From: Streptomyces fildesensis
GTDB taxonomy: Bacteria; Actinomycetota; Actinomycetes; Streptomycetales; Streptomycetaceae
Assembly (NCBI RefSeq): GCF_016107395.1
Contig: NZ_JAAIKO010000001.1
Coordinates: 1-64,000, forward strand
Direction of reading: 5' to 3'
Length of the DNA stretch: 64,000 nt
Position numbers and translations under genes: made by a program. The number at the start of each line of letters is the position of its first letter. The stretch's first letter is position 1. Below are positions 29,958 through 38,372 of the stretch, one piece after another. Under the pieces are notes generated by a model, which made no database searches, had not been told where the DNA came from, and worked only from the letters and a program-made list of their open reading frames with translations.

Positions 29958-30719
29958 ATGAATCGCATCAGGGTCGTCGGGCTCGGCGTCCAGGGGATCG
30001 AGCAGCTCACCCTCGCCGGACTGCGCCAGTTGCGGGAAGCCGAAGCGGTGCTCCACCTGGTCGACCCGGCCGTCGAGGTCCGCGAACTGACCGACCGGCC
30101 CACCGAATCGCTGCACGCGCTGTACCTGGCCGGCGTACGCGACCACGACGACTTCGGCCGGCTGCTCGGCCGCATCCTGGACCGGGCGCGGTCCGACGGC
30201 GATATCGCCGTCCTGCTGCCCGGCGATCCACGGCTCGGCGTCACGGTCGTCCAGCAGCTCCAGCGACTGGCCGACGCGGGTGAGCTGACCCTGCATGTCG
30301 AGCCGGGCGTCTCACACTTCACCACCACCGTCAACAACCTGGGGATCGACCCGCTGGAACGCGGCACCCTGGTCGTCGACGCCCATCGCCTGCTGCTCTT
30401 CCAGCAGCTGCCGAACCCCGCGTTCAACACCTTCGTCTACCACGTCGACGGCGCGGACCAGGCGGAACTGCTCCAGCGGCTGCTGCTGCGGGCCTACGCC
30501 GCCGAGCACCCCGCCTGCCTGGTCGAGGCGGGCCCGGCCGCGGACGGCACCTCCGCCGTGGCATGGGGCCGGGTCGGCTCGCTGTGCGAACTGCTCGCCA
30601 ACGTCCCCTTCGCGAGTCCGCTCTACCTCCCGGCCGCCGTTCCGCACCGTGTCGACCGCGCCGTCCTGGCCCTGCTGACGCCGTTCCGCTCCGAGCCGGC
30701 CGAGCCGGCCACCTGGTGA
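29958..30719 (+). CDS. Tetrapyrrole-methylase-fold methyltransferase, borosin N-methyltransferase-like
   Basis: A 253-residue SAM methyltransferase of the precorrin/tetrapyrrole methylase fold. It begins RVVGLGVQGIEQLTLAGLRQ and EAEAVLHLVDP, and has VEPGVSHFTTTVNNLGIDP and ERGTLVVDAHRLLLF. This pattern resembles OphMA and bacterial borosin backbone N-methyltransferases (compare LGIDPSNPG in OphMA, from memory) rather than corrin enzymes; no cobalamin genes are near. The Tyr that aligns with OphMA Tyr76 appears to be Phe here. It lacks the fused C-terminal core of fungal borosins, so it would be a split type acting on a separate peptide. The ATG follows GGAAGGAACCGCG. It abuts the peptidase gene (TGA directly followed by ATG). 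Confidence 0.82.
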   Translation: MNRIRVVGLGVQGIEQLTLAGLRQLREAEAVLHLVDPAVEVRELTDRPTESLHALYLAGVRDHDDFGRLLGRILDRARSDGDIAVLLPGDPRLGVTVVQQLQRLADAGELTLHVEPGVSHFTTTVNNLGIDPLERGTLVVDAHRLLLFQQLPNPAFNTFVYHVDGADQAELLQRLLLRAYAAEHPACLVEAGPAADGTSAVAWGRVGSLCELLANVPFASPLYLPAAVPHRVDRAVLALLTPFRSEPAEPATW

Positions 30720-31637
30720 ATGAGCCCCCGGAACACCGCGGTTGACGCACCCGACGCACGCGTACCCGCCGATGCCGTCTTCCCGGGCGACGCCACCGCC
30801 GTGGCCGCGTACCGGAACCAGCGCCGCCTGCTGCAGAAGGAGGCGGTCCTGGGGCGCGGCGAGCTGATCGAGAGCGTGCTGCGCGGCCGCCGGGCGGCCC
30901 TGGCCGGACTCCGCGGAACCCCTTGGCTGCGGCGGCTGATCGACAGCACCCACCGGCAGGTCCGGCAGGTGATGGCGCGCCCCGAGTACGCGGACGTCCT
31001 GCCGCTGCGCCGCTCGATGCTGACGTTCCTCGCCGAACTGCCGCTGCCCATCCCGGCCGACAGCGTCATCCTGCGTCACCCCACCCACGCGCCCGCCGCC
31101 GAGATCCTGGCCGGGCTGCCGGAGCTGCGGCACCGGCGGGCGGAGGTGACGCGGATCCTGGCCGAGTCCTCGCTCCAGGAGACCGGCACCCCGTTCCGCA
31201 CGGTGGACGACGACAACGGCCGGGCGATCGTGCTGGGCCAGGACGCCCCCACGATCGACGCCCTGGCCGGCATCGCCCACGAGCTGGGCCACTGCCTGTA
31301 CGAACGGGCCCGCCCGGGGCGCTCGGTCCGGTCGCAGTTCGCGTCGGAACGGCTCGCGCACTGCCTGGAGGAGCGGCTGGTCGCCGCGTACCTGCGGGAG
31401 CGCGGCAGCCCCGAGGAGTGCCGCGACTGGTGGTCCTACCAGCGCCGGGTGGACGCCCACAATCTGTACTTCTTCCGGCTGGAGCGGGCACTCATGTACG
31501 AACAGCCCGACTCCGTACCGGAGTTGATGCCCGAGTCGACGACGTCGTTCCGTGAGTCGCTGTTCATCCTGCCGGGCTACCAGGTGGTGTACGCCCGCGC
31601 GTCACTCGCCCGGCTGCCCGCTCATGGCGGTGCGTAG
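30720..31637 (+). CDS. HELGH zinc metallopeptidase, candidate precursor-processing protease
   Basis: A 305-residue protein with the zinc motif [12 protein letters not shown] at about residues 185-196; the Glu of [17 protein letters not shown] about 25 residues later is a plausible third ligand, as in gluzincins of the M3 type. The rest is helical and Arg-rich. No signal peptide is seen, so it acts in the cytoplasm. The start codon follows the methyltransferase stop without a gap. In a RiPP setting it would trim the precursor; the M3-like family otherwise degrades short peptides. The end overlaps the convergent MbtH-like gene by 36 bp. Confidence 0.8.
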   Translation: MSPRNTAVDAPDARVPADAVFPGDATAVAAYRNQRRLLQKEAVLGRGELIESVLRGRRAALAGLRGTPWLRRLIDSTHRQVRQVMARPEYADVLPLRRSMLTFLAELPLPIPADSVILRHPTHAPAAEILAGLPELRHRRAEVTRILAESSLQETGTPFRTVDDDNGRAIVLGQDAPTIDALAGIAHELGHCLYERARPGRSVRSQFASERLAHCLEERLVAAYLRERGSPEECRDWWSYQRRVDAHNLYFFRLERALMYEQPDSVPELMPESTTSFRESLFILPGYQVVYARASLARLPAHGGA

Positions 31638-31823
31638 GCTCACCGGCCGCATGTCCGTCCAGTGCGCCTCGATGTGGTCCAGGCAGGCCTGCCGGCCGCT
31701 CTTCTCCAGGACGATCCGCCAGCCGGCGGGCACGTCGTTGGCGGCGGGCCACACGGAGTACTGGCCCTCGTCGTTGACCAGTGCCAGATAGGTGGCGTCC
31801 GGGTCCTCGAACGGTGTGCTCAA
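31602..31823 (-). CDS. MbtH-like NRPS accessory protein
   Basis: A 73-residue protein with the full MbtH pattern: [35 protein letters not shown], and [20 protein letters not shown]. MbtH proteins bind adenylation domains and help folding or activity. The TTG at 31823 (AGAGGA 8 nt upstream) gives the usual family length; a GTG at 31889 would add 22 residues not typical of the family. The only A domain in the window is the A-PCP protein at 10609-12441, its likely partner, unless NRPS genes lie beyond the left edge. Placement far from that gene suggests the whole 1-50 kb region is one functional locus or has been rearranged. Confidence 0.92.
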   Translation of the reverse strand: MSTPFEDPDATYLALVNDEGQYSVWPAANDVPAGWRIVLEKSGRQACLDHIEAHWTDMRPVSLRTAMSGQPGE

Positions 31824-31902
31824 CTGCTCGTCCTCTCCCTGGGTACGGGTTGCTGCGGTTTGTGGACTTCCAACAAGTGCGCGACTCACGTGAGTTCGGC
31901 GG

Positions 31903-34752
31903 TCACGCCATTTCGGTGACGCTGAGCTGAAGGTCCACCGGCAGCTCCTGCCGGCTGCTGATGCTGAGCTTGCGGTAGACCCGCGTCAGGTGCTGCTCGA
32001 CGGTGCTGACGGTGATGTAGAGCTTCATCGCGATCTCCCGGTTGGTGTGCCCGTGCACCGCGAGCATCGCCACCCGCTTCTCGGAGTCGCTGAGCTTGGC
32101 CTCCAGGTCCGCGTAGGCCGCCACCGGCGCCGGATCCTCCGGCACCCCGCCCGCGGCGCTGTGCCCCGGGAGGGTCTTCTCGCGCAGCGCCTCGGCCCCG
32201 CACTCCTGCGCCAGGTGCCAGGCCCGCCGGTTGACCATGTTGGCGCGGGTGGGCTCGCCCAGTTCCTTGAGCACCTGGCCGAGTTCGGCCATGGACCGGG
32301 CCAGCTCGTAGCGGTCGCCCGACCGGCGCAGCTCGTCGACGGACTTGGCGAGCAGGATCTGCCGCTCCCTGGGCTCACGCGTCGCGGCGCGCAGCCGCAG
32401 CGAGATACCGGACACCCATGGGTTGGCGGCGTCGCGGGTGGCGAGCTGGTCGGTCACGAAGCGCTCCGCCTGGTGCGCCTCGCCGAGCTGCAGCAGCGCC
32501 TCGGCGGCGTCGGTGCGCCACGGCAGCAGCAGCGGCCGGTCCAGCCCCCAGCGCTTGGTGCGCCGGCCGATGTCCAGGAAGTCGCCGAGCGCGGCGTGGT
32601 AGCGGCTGGTCGCCAGGTGGTACTGACCGCGGGCGCGCAGATAGCCGAGCCCGTGGAAGCTGCCGGCCAGGCCCTCGGGGACCGGCTGGCTGAGCACCCG
32701 TGCGGCCGCGTCGTAGTGGCCCATCGCGGTACGGGCGCGGACCAGTGTCGCCGCCACCCCGCACAGGAAGACGCTGCCGCCGCGTTCCGGCACCAGCTTG
32801 AGGGCATGCGCGGCCCGCTCCTCGGCGCCCTGCAGATCCCCCTGGCGCAGCAGGGCCTCGGCCCCCAGCGAGGTGAACAGCGCCTGCCAGCCCGGGGCTT
32901 CGCGGCGGGCGGCCTCCTCGCCGATGACCTGGCTCCAGTGCACGGCCCGCTGCGCGCCGCCCAGGTGCAGCAGGACCCGCAGGGCCTGCACGATCGGCTC
33001 CACGGTGGCGGCCGCGAGGGTCGTGCCGCGCAGGAACAGTTCGGCGTCCTCGGCGGCCGTGCCGTCCTGCACGCCGTCCGGGATCGCCCACAGGGCGGCC
33101 GGCGCGACGGCCACCGTGGCGGCGTTGACGCTGGAGTGCGCGGCGGTGGACGGTGGCGGCGAGCCCGCGGCGCGGGTCCGCCCGCCGGACCAGCGCGGGA
33201 AGGCGGACAGCCCGTCCAGCGGATCGTCCCGGTGCCCCGGCAGCTGGCCGCCGGGTCTGCTGCCGAGCGCCGAGCCCAGCGACGAGACCGGTGCCGTGCC
33301 GTGCTGCGGGTCGGGCCGGCGGCCCGTGTCACCGGTCGCGGTCGCGAGCCGAGCGAGTACGTCGCCGGCCTCGTCGATCCGCCCCTGGGCGGCCAGCAGC
33401 CGGGCCAGCGGGCCCATCCGGGCGGGGGCGAGCCGGTCGGCGCGCAGCGCGTCCAGCGGTTCGGCGAGGTGCCGTTCCGCGGCGCCCGGGTTGGTCCGCC
33501 AGGTCACGGCGGCCAGCCGGGTGCGGAACTCCGCGCGCTGCTCGTCGTCGGTGCACCCCTGGTACGCCAGCTCCAGGCAGGCGGCGGCCGGTACGGCCTT
33601 GCCGTCGGCGAGCAGCTGCTCGGCCGCCGCCCGCAGGACCGGCACGGCCCAGTCCTCGTCCGCGTGCTGGGCGGCGAGCAGCTGGCCGGCGACGGCCGAC
33701 GCGGGCATGCCGTACTGGTGCGCGAGCCGGGCGGCCCGCCGGTGCAGTCCGGTGCGGGCGGCCGGATCCATCCGGTCGAGGAGCGAGCGGCGCACCGCGG
33801 GGTGCCGGAAGCGGAAGCTCTCCAGGATCCCGGCGGCGTTCAGCGCGGCGACCCCCTGGACCGCCGCGGGAGGGGTGATGCCCAGCAGTTGCGCGGCCAG
33901 TTCCGCGGTGCCGGTCCTGCCCAGGACGGCCAGCGCCTCGGCCAGCTGGGTGGTCCGCGGCCCGCAGCGGTACAGGCACGCCAGTACCGCCTGGGTGAAC
34001 GCGCCGCCCGCTTCCGGCTCCGGGATCGCGCCCGCCGGGGAGTTGCGCCGGGCGACCCGGTACTCCTCGACAAGCGCGCGCAGCAGCAGCGGGTTGCCGC
34101 CGCTGACGGTCCAGAAGTGGCCGGCGTGGTCGGCGAGCCGCTCGTCCCCCGCCGTGTCCGGCTGCCCGTCGAGTCCCTGGGCGAGCACCTCGGCGACGGC
34201 GTACCGGCCGAGCCGCTCCAGACGGACCCGGGTGAAGTTGGGCTGCCGCAGCAGCTCCGTGCCGAACACCGGGTCGTCGCTGCGCTCGTGCACCGGTTCG
34301 GTCAGCACCAGCAGGATCCTGGCGTTGCGGGCCCTGCGGGCCAGCTGCAGCAGATAACGGCAGGACAGGTCGTCCACCAGATGCAGGTCGTCGACGCAGA
34401 TCACCACCGGCGTCCGCGTACTGAGGTCATGGACGGCGTCGCTGAACGCCTGCATGGCCTCGATCCTCGACGGGCCCTGGTTCTGCGCCGGTTCCGGCAG
34501 TGTCCCGGGCGGCGCGCTGTTGACGAGCTGCCCCAGTACAGCCAGTGGCAGGGCCCGTTCCGCCGCGGATCCCATCGCGCGCAGCACGACGGCACCGGCC
34601 TTCTCGGCCGACTCGGCGACGGTGTCGGCGAGTTCGCTCTTCCCGCAGCCGACCGCGCCTTCCACCAGCACGATCCGGGCATGTCCTGCCATACATCCGG
34701 CCAAGGCCGTATCCAGTAGCGCCAGTTCCGCCTCACGGTCGATCAGCACCAT
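31903..34752 (-). CDS. Full-length LAL-family transcriptional regulator
   Basis: A 949-residue LuxR-family ATP-binding regulator. Residues 1-160 form the ATPase: [13 protein letters not shown], Walker [15 protein letters not shown] near 28, Walker [10 protein letters not shown]. The central 700 residues are helical and TPR-like, with a Pro/Ser-rich gap near 520. The C-terminal LuxR HTH ([39 protein letters not shown]) is at about 887-945. The ATG at 34752 is chosen because DREAEL normally lies a few residues from the LAL N terminus. LAL proteins activate large PKS clusters, so this is a strong candidate for pathway-specific activator. It lies downstream of the metallophosphoesterase on the same strand. 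Confidence 0.95.
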   Translation of the reverse strand: MVLIDREAELALLDTALAGCMAGHARIVLVEGAVGCGKSELADTVAESAEKAGAVVLRAMGSAAERALPLAVLGQLVNSAPPGTLPEPAQNQGPSRIEAMQAFSDAVHDLSTRTPVVICVDDLHLVDDLSCRYLLQLARRARNARILLVLTEPVHERSDDPVFGTELLRQPNFTRVRLERLGRYAVAEVLAQGLDGQPDTAGDERLADHAGHFWTVSGGNPLLLRALVEEYRVARRNSPAGAIPEPEAGGAFTQAVLACLYRCGPRTTQLAEALAVLGRTGTAELAAQLLGITPPAAVQGVAALNAAGILESFRFRHPAVRRSLLDRMDPAARTGLHRRAARLAHQYGMPASAVAGQLLAAQHADEDWAVPVLRAAAEQLLADGKAVPAAACLELAYQGCTDDEQRAEFRTRLAAVTWRTNPGAAERHLAEPLDALRADRLAPARMGPLARLLAAQGRIDEAGDVLARLATATGDTGRRPDPQHGTAPVSSLGSALGSRPGGQLPGHRDDPLDGLSAFPRWSGGRTRAAGSPPPSTAAHSSVNAATVAVAPAALWAIPDGVQDGTAAEDAELFLRGTTLAAATVEPIVQALRVLLHLGGAQRAVHWSQVIGEEAARREAPGWQALFTSLGAEALLRQGDLQGAEERAAHALKLVPERGGSVFLCGVAATLVRARTAMGHYDAAARVLSQPVPEGLAGSFHGLGYLRARGQYHLATSRYHAALGDFLDIGRRTKRWGLDRPLLLPWRTDAAEALLQLGEAHQAERFVTDQLATRDAANPWVSGISLRLRAATREPRERQILLAKSVDELRRSGDRYELARSMAELGQVLKELGEPTRANMVNRRAWHLAQECGAEALREKTLPGHSAAGGVPEDPAPVAAYADLEAKLSDSEKRVAMLAVHGHTNREIAMKLYITVSTVEQHLTRVYRKLSISSRQELPVDLQLSVTEMA

Positions 34753-34992
34753 CTTCGCCCCACTGTCCCCGTAATCCAGTGCGGTCCGCGCTCCCACCGG
34801 CCGGAATAACCGGCCTTTTTCCCCAGGGGAAGCGCATTGGCACTGGCGAATTGAAACGGAGGATTCTCCCCGTTGAATCAGGAATCCAGTGTAGGCAGGG
34901 AACTCGCGCCCCACGGTGGCCGGAAGTTGCCCTGCAGTAAGTACTCCAGCGGCGCGCGAGTGCCCGCCCGGGGTGCTGTCGGGCGGGGCAGG

Positions 34993-35838
34993 TCAGAGGG
35001 CCGTGGCGGGCTCCGGAAGGATCTGCCGCGGTACGTTCCTGGGGTGTCCTGGAGTGCGCCACTCACGGGGGTAGCCGACCGACACCTCTTCGAACCGCAC
35101 GCCGTCGTACCAGGTGGTGCGCGGAATGTGCAGGTGGCCGTAGACGACGGCGGCGGCCCGGAATCGGGTGTGCCAGTCCGCGGTCAGCTCCGTTCCGCAC
35201 CATTGGGCGAATTCGGGATAACGCAGGATATTCGTCGGGTCCCGCACCAGGGGGAAGTGGTTGACGAGGACGGTCCGCAGTTCGGGATCGCAGGCTTCCA
35301 GCCGCTGCGCGGTCTCCGCCACCCGGGCCCGGCACCACGCGTCCCGCGAGGGGTAGGGATCGGGGTGCAGCAGGAACTCGTCGGTGCAGACGATGCCGGC
35401 CTCGTAGGCCTGCGCGAGCGACTCCTCCTTCGTGCCCGCGGTGGGCGTGCGGAAGGTGTAGTCGTACAGCAGGAACAGCGGCGCGACGACGACCGGGCCG
35501 CCGGGGCCGCTCCACACCGGATACGGGTCCTCCGGGCTGTGCACGCCCAGCGAGCGGCAGACCTCCACCAGATGCCGGTAGCGGGCCTCGCCGCGCAGCT
35601 GCACGGAATCGCCGTGCGGGGTCCACAGGTCATGGTTGCCCGGCGCCCACACGACATGGGCGTAGCGCAGGCTCAGCAGTTCCAGCGCCCACTCGATGTC
35701 CTCGAGCATCTCGCCCACGTCGCCCGCGACGATCAGCCAGTCCGACGGGTTGTCCGGGCGCAGCTCCTCGAGGATCTTCCGGTTCTCCGGATGCGCGACA
35801 TGCAGGTCACTGATGCCCAGCAACTTCCCTTGAGACAT
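34993..35838 (-). CDS. Calcineurin-like metallophosphoesterase, PptH-like
   Basis: A 281-residue metallophosphoesterase with all blocks visible: GISDLHVAHPEN near the N terminus, AGDVGE, APGNHDLW, VNHFPL and VYGHLHI. It is divergent, across 337 bp, from an EntD/PptT-type phosphopantetheinyl transferase. In Mycobacterium tuberculosis the neighbouring pair PptT/PptH consists of such a transferase and a metallophosphoesterase that removes the phosphopantetheine arm; the same job is inferred here from family and context. Together they would set how much carrier protein is in the active holo form. The ATG at 35838 lacks a strong ribosome binding site. Confidence 0.8.
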   Translation of the reverse strand: MSQGKLLGISDLHVAHPENRKILEELRPDNPSDWLIVAGDVGEMLEDIEWALELLSLRYAHVVWAPGNHDLWTPHGDSVQLRGEARYRHLVEVCRSLGVHSPEDPYPVWSGPGGPVVVAPLFLLYDYTFRTPTAGTKEESLAQAYEAGIVCTDEFLLHPDPYPSRDAWCRARVAETAQRLEACDPELRTVLVNHFPLVRDPTNILRYPEFAQWCGTELTADWHTRFRAAAVVYGHLHIPRTTWYDGVRFEEVSVGYPREWRTPGHPRNVPRQILPEPATAL

Positions 35839-36175
35839 CCGATGAGGGTAGAACGGCGAAGAGTGGGGAAGAACCCCTAAGTCCGGGCAGGCACCCCCTG
35901 CCCCCGGCCCCACGGGCCGCCTTGTCATGGCGTGTAGCAACCGCATGGCAAGCCGGCGCGCGCCCGTGCCTGCCGACCGGCAGGCCGTCCGCACGCCCGC
36001 TCCCGGATAGCAGCTGCCGACCATGAATCGGGTCTGTGACCTGCCCTGTCAGCGCCGCCGGAGCATCGTTCGTTGTCCCGTGACCCCCCGGAACGGCAGC
36101 GTGGAAATCGCTCGCCACACACCGGAGCGAGCACGCAGCAGACGCCGACGAGGCGTCGGACGAAACGGGGCTCCC
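35839..36175. other. Divergent regulatory region, 337 bp
   Basis: No gene is supported. It holds ACCCCT at 35873 and ACCCCC at 35893 (20 bp apart), the 12-mer CTTGTCATGGCG at 35921 shared with the Asn-rich peptide promoter region, and TTGCTA on the reverse strand at 35935-35940. These are likely promoter and operator elements for the metallophosphoesterase and transferase genes. Confidence 0.5.
35873..35898. promoter_or_regulatory. ACCCCT/ACCCCC direct repeat upstream of the metallophosphoesterase
   Basis: Two hexamers 20 bp apart start to start, 35-60 nt upstream of the start at 35838. This is the fourth leftward unit with the motif, with slightly shorter spacing than the 22 bp at 13322 and 15759. 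Confidence 0.4.
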
Positions 36176-36898
36176 ATGATCGCGCAGCTGCTTCCCACCG
36201 AGGTCGTCGCCGTGGACGCGACGATGGATCCGCCCGAGGCGACCCTGTTCCCGGAGGAGGCGGAGCAGATCCGCAACGCGGTGGAGAAGCGGCGGCTGGA
36301 GTTCACCACGGCGCGCTGGTGCGCCCGCCGCGCCCTGGCCGGGCTCGGCCTGCCGGCGATGCCGATACTCCCCGGCACCCGTGGCGCGCCGCAGTGGGCG
36401 CCGGACGTGGTCGGCAGCATGACGCACTGCAACGGCTACCGTGCGGCGGCCGTGGCCCGCACCAGTGACATCGCGGCGATCGGGATCGACGCCGAGCCCA
36501 ACGACACCCTCCCGGAGGGCATCCTGGAGTCCATCGCGCTCCCCCAGGAGCGGGGTTGGGTGCGTCAGTTGATGCGGACGGCCCCCGAGGTGTGCTGGGA
36601 CCGGCTGCTGTTCAGCATGAAGGAGTCGGTCTACAAGGCCTGGTTCCCGCTCACCGGCCGGGAGCTGGACTTCGAGGACGCGCTCATCACCGTCAACCCG
36701 GTGGCGCGTACCTTCCGCGCCCGGCTGCTGCTGCCGGCGTCCGCCCTGAAAGAGGGGGACCCCACGGGTTTCAGCGGCCGCTGGTCGGCGGGCGGTGGCG
36801 TACTGGTCAGTGCGATCGCGGTTCCGGCCACGGTTCCCGCGACGGTGGGGGCACAGCAGAACGCTCCCTACCAGATCCTGGTAGGGAGCGCTGCGTGA
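36176..36898 (+). CDS. EntD/PptT-type 4'-phosphopantetheinyl transferase
   Basis: A 240-residue transferase that converts apo carrier proteins to the holo form using CoA. It shows RRLEFTTARWCARRAL near residue 38, GSMTHCNGYRAAAV, the magnesium motif AIGIDAEPND near 102, and FSMKESVYKAWFPLTGRELDFEDA near 146, the pattern of EntD/PptT rather than Sfp. The start at 36176 was chosen because the family sequence begins a few residues later; the upstream frame has no family similarity. It is divergent from the PptH-like gene. Two transferases (see 38373) are present in one locus, suggesting different carrier-protein sets. Confidence 0.94.
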   Translation: MIAQLLPTEVVAVDATMDPPEATLFPEEAEQIRNAVEKRRLEFTTARWCARRALAGLGLPAMPILPGTRGAPQWAPDVVGSMTHCNGYRAAAVARTSDIAAIGIDAEPNDTLPEGILESIALPQERGWVRQLMRTAPEVCWDRLLFSMKESVYKAWFPLTGRELDFEDALITVNPVARTFRARLLLPASALKEGDPTGFSGRWSAGGGVLVSAIAVPATVPATVGAQQNAPYQILVGSAA

Positions 36899-36915
36899 AT
36901 CAGGCCGAACGACCG

Positions 36916-36947
36916 GGGATGGTCAGTCCCCCGGGATGGTCAGTCCC
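36916..36947. repeat. Direct repeat of a 15-bp unit at the 3' end of the small secreted peptide gene
   Basis: GGGATGGTCAGTCCC occurs at 36916-36930 and 36933-36947, 17 bp apart. Each unit has GGGA/TCCC ends that can pair. The second copy covers the last codons of the leftward peptide gene, and both lie just after the transferase stop. Possibly a terminator element or a slippage duplication. Confidence 0.6.
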
Positions 36948-37131
36948 ATTCGTCGTCATCAGCGTGTACGTGCCCCGTGTTGTAAGCCGCAGGAGTGCTG
37001 ATGGCATCCCCCGCCTGACGTTCCAAGGTCTGCGCCTGCGCCGGGGAGTACCCGACCGCCAGCGCCGCGACCGCACTTGCGACGAGTATCGCCCGTACGG
37101 TCACACTCTTCATATTCGCCGAAACCCTCAT
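36940..37131 (-). CDS. Small secreted peptide, 63 residues, beside a LuxR-type regulator
   Basis: MRVSANMKSVTVRAILVAS is followed by a hydrophobic run and AQA, a classical signal peptide with cleavage probable after residue 33. The predicted mature part is about 30 residues, QTLERQAGDAISTPAAYNTG and an acidic, His-containing tail ending DDDEWD. An internal ATG at 37113 would also give a signal peptide. GGGGGAA precedes the ATG at 37131. No Cys, so no disulphides or lanthionine. It is divergent from the regulator at 37311 across 179 bp. A second regulator/peptide pair with the same design lies at 49902-51255, which suggests peptide signalling; the peptides share little sequence beyond a Trp near the C-terminal part. 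Confidence 0.75.
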   Translation of the reverse strand: MRVSANMKSVTVRAILVASAVAALAVGYSPAQAQTLERQAGDAISTPAAYNTGHVHADDDEWD

Positions 37132-37187
37132 GTTTCCCCCAAAAGGATCGGTCTAACGGACTTCACTGCTGTGCTGCCGTCACTTGA

Positions 37188-37201
37188 GGCTCACTAGAGC
37201 C
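37188..37201. promoter_or_regulatory. Small inverted repeat between secreted peptide and regulator genes
   Basis: GGCTC-ACTA-GAGCC, 5-bp arms, about 60 nt upstream of the peptide start and 110 nt upstream of the regulator. A TGGCCT-N4-TTGCAT element at 37259-37274 lies closer to the regulator. Candidate operator sites only. Confidence 0.3.
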
Positions 37202-37310
37202 ACTGTCCGACCCGCACACAATGCCCAGGTTCGAATCCCCGCTCCAAGGCCAACCCGATGGCCTAAGCTTGCATGGCAGCAACTTCACAGCTCACGGGGG
37301 AGCGCCACGG

Positions 37311-38342
37311 ATGGCCGGAAGCGGCAATTCCAGTTCGGAGTTCGCCGAGTTGGACGACTTGAGCGCTGCCGCCTACGGGGCCGCCGTCGAGTTCGGACGG
37401 TTCGACCGGGCGGACATCGCGGAGCGACTTTCGCTCACCACGCCCGAGGTCGACCGGGTGGAACACGTCCTGCGACTTCTGCATCTTCTGCAGCCGATGC
37501 CGGGTGATCCCGACGTGCTGGTTCCGGTGGGACCTGACGTCGCGGCCGCGGATCTGGTGGGATCCGCCGAGCATCAGATCCGGGATCTGCAGCAGGCCGT
37601 CACCGATGTGCGGTCGAAGCTGCTCTCGCTGATGCCGCGGTACTTCGAGGGACGCCGGATGCGCAACCGGCTGGAGGCCTTCGATGTCATCAGCGACAAG
37701 GACACCATCCAGTCGATGATCAACCACCTGACGCAGCAGTGCCGCAAGGAGCTGCTCACGGTGCAGCCCGGCGGCGCCCGCTCGTCACCGTCGCTGGCGT
37801 CGGCCCGCCAGCGCGCGCTGAACACGCTGGACCGGGGGGTGCGGATCCGCACCATCTACCAGCACACGGCCCGCAGCGACCTCGCCACCAGGGCGTATGT
37901 CCGGGACATCTCCGCCGAGGGCGCCGAGGTCCGCACCGCGGACGAACTCATCGACCGCATGATCATTTACGATCGGGAGACCGTCTTCCTGCCGGAGCGC
38001 AAGTCGGCTTCGAAGACCCCCGGCGCGGCGATCGTCCGCGAACCGACGCTGGTCGCCTTCCTCTGCGCGGTCTTCGAGCACCTGTGGGACGGCGCCACCC
38101 CGTTCAACCCCGACAGCCAGTCGACGTCCTCGGGGACCGACGATCTCCGCGCGTCGATCATCCGGCTGATGGCCAAGGGGTACAAGGACGAGATGGTGGC
38201 CCGCCGGCTCGGCATGTCGGTACGCACCTGCCGCCGCCACATATCGGAGATCACCGAACAGCTCGAGGCCACCAGCCGGTTCCAGGCGGGGTTCAACGTC
38301 GCGCTGTCCGGGATGCTGGACCAGTTCGGCCTCAAGGAGTGA
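37311..38342 (+). CDS. LuxR-HTH regulator with TrmB-like N terminus (peptide-paired, copy 1)
   Basis: A 343-residue regulator. Residues about 10-60 look like a winged helix (RFDRADIAERLSLTTPEVDRV), followed by a helical stretch, a central alpha/beta domain (RKELLTVQPGGAR, RGVRIRTIYQHTARSD, IDRMIIYDRETVFLP) like TrmB/PLD-type sensor regions, and a C-terminal LuxR HTH (MAKGYKDEMVARRLGMSVRTCRRHISEITEQL). The C-terminal EATSRFQAGFNVAL matches EAESRFQAGVLAV in the paralogue at 49902. The ATG at 37311 follows GGGGGAG. An upstream ATG at 37221 is less likely. Both paralogues have a small secreted peptide as neighbour, so the central domain may sense that peptide or a derivative. Confidence 0.88.
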   Translation: MAGSGNSSSEFAELDDLSAAAYGAAVEFGRFDRADIAERLSLTTPEVDRVEHVLRLLHLLQPMPGDPDVLVPVGPDVAAADLVGSAEHQIRDLQQAVTDVRSKLLSLMPRYFEGRRMRNRLEAFDVISDKDTIQSMINHLTQQCRKELLTVQPGGARSSPSLASARQRALNTLDRGVRIRTIYQHTARSDLATRAYVRDISAEGAEVRTADELIDRMIIYDRETVFLPERKSASKTPGAAIVREPTLVAFLCAVFEHLWDGATPFNPDSQSTSSGTDDLRASIIRLMAKGYKDEMVARRLGMSVRTCRRHISEITEQLEATSRFQAGFNVALSGMLDQFGLKE

Positions 38343-38372
38343 CGACCCCGGGGACAGCGACCCGGAGAAACG

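Noticed and set aside
34799-34820. Rho-independent terminator GGCCGG-aataa-CCGGCC-TTTTT
   Set aside because: The T-run is on the plus strand, but the genes on both sides are leftward, so no transcript would use it. The stem is only 6 bp.
37225-37250. tRNA-like GGTTCGAATCC in the intergenic region before the first LuxR-type regulator
   Set aside because: Looks like a T-arm, but the stem does not pair properly and no anticodon or acceptor arms are found. A tRNA or att-site remnant cannot be supported.
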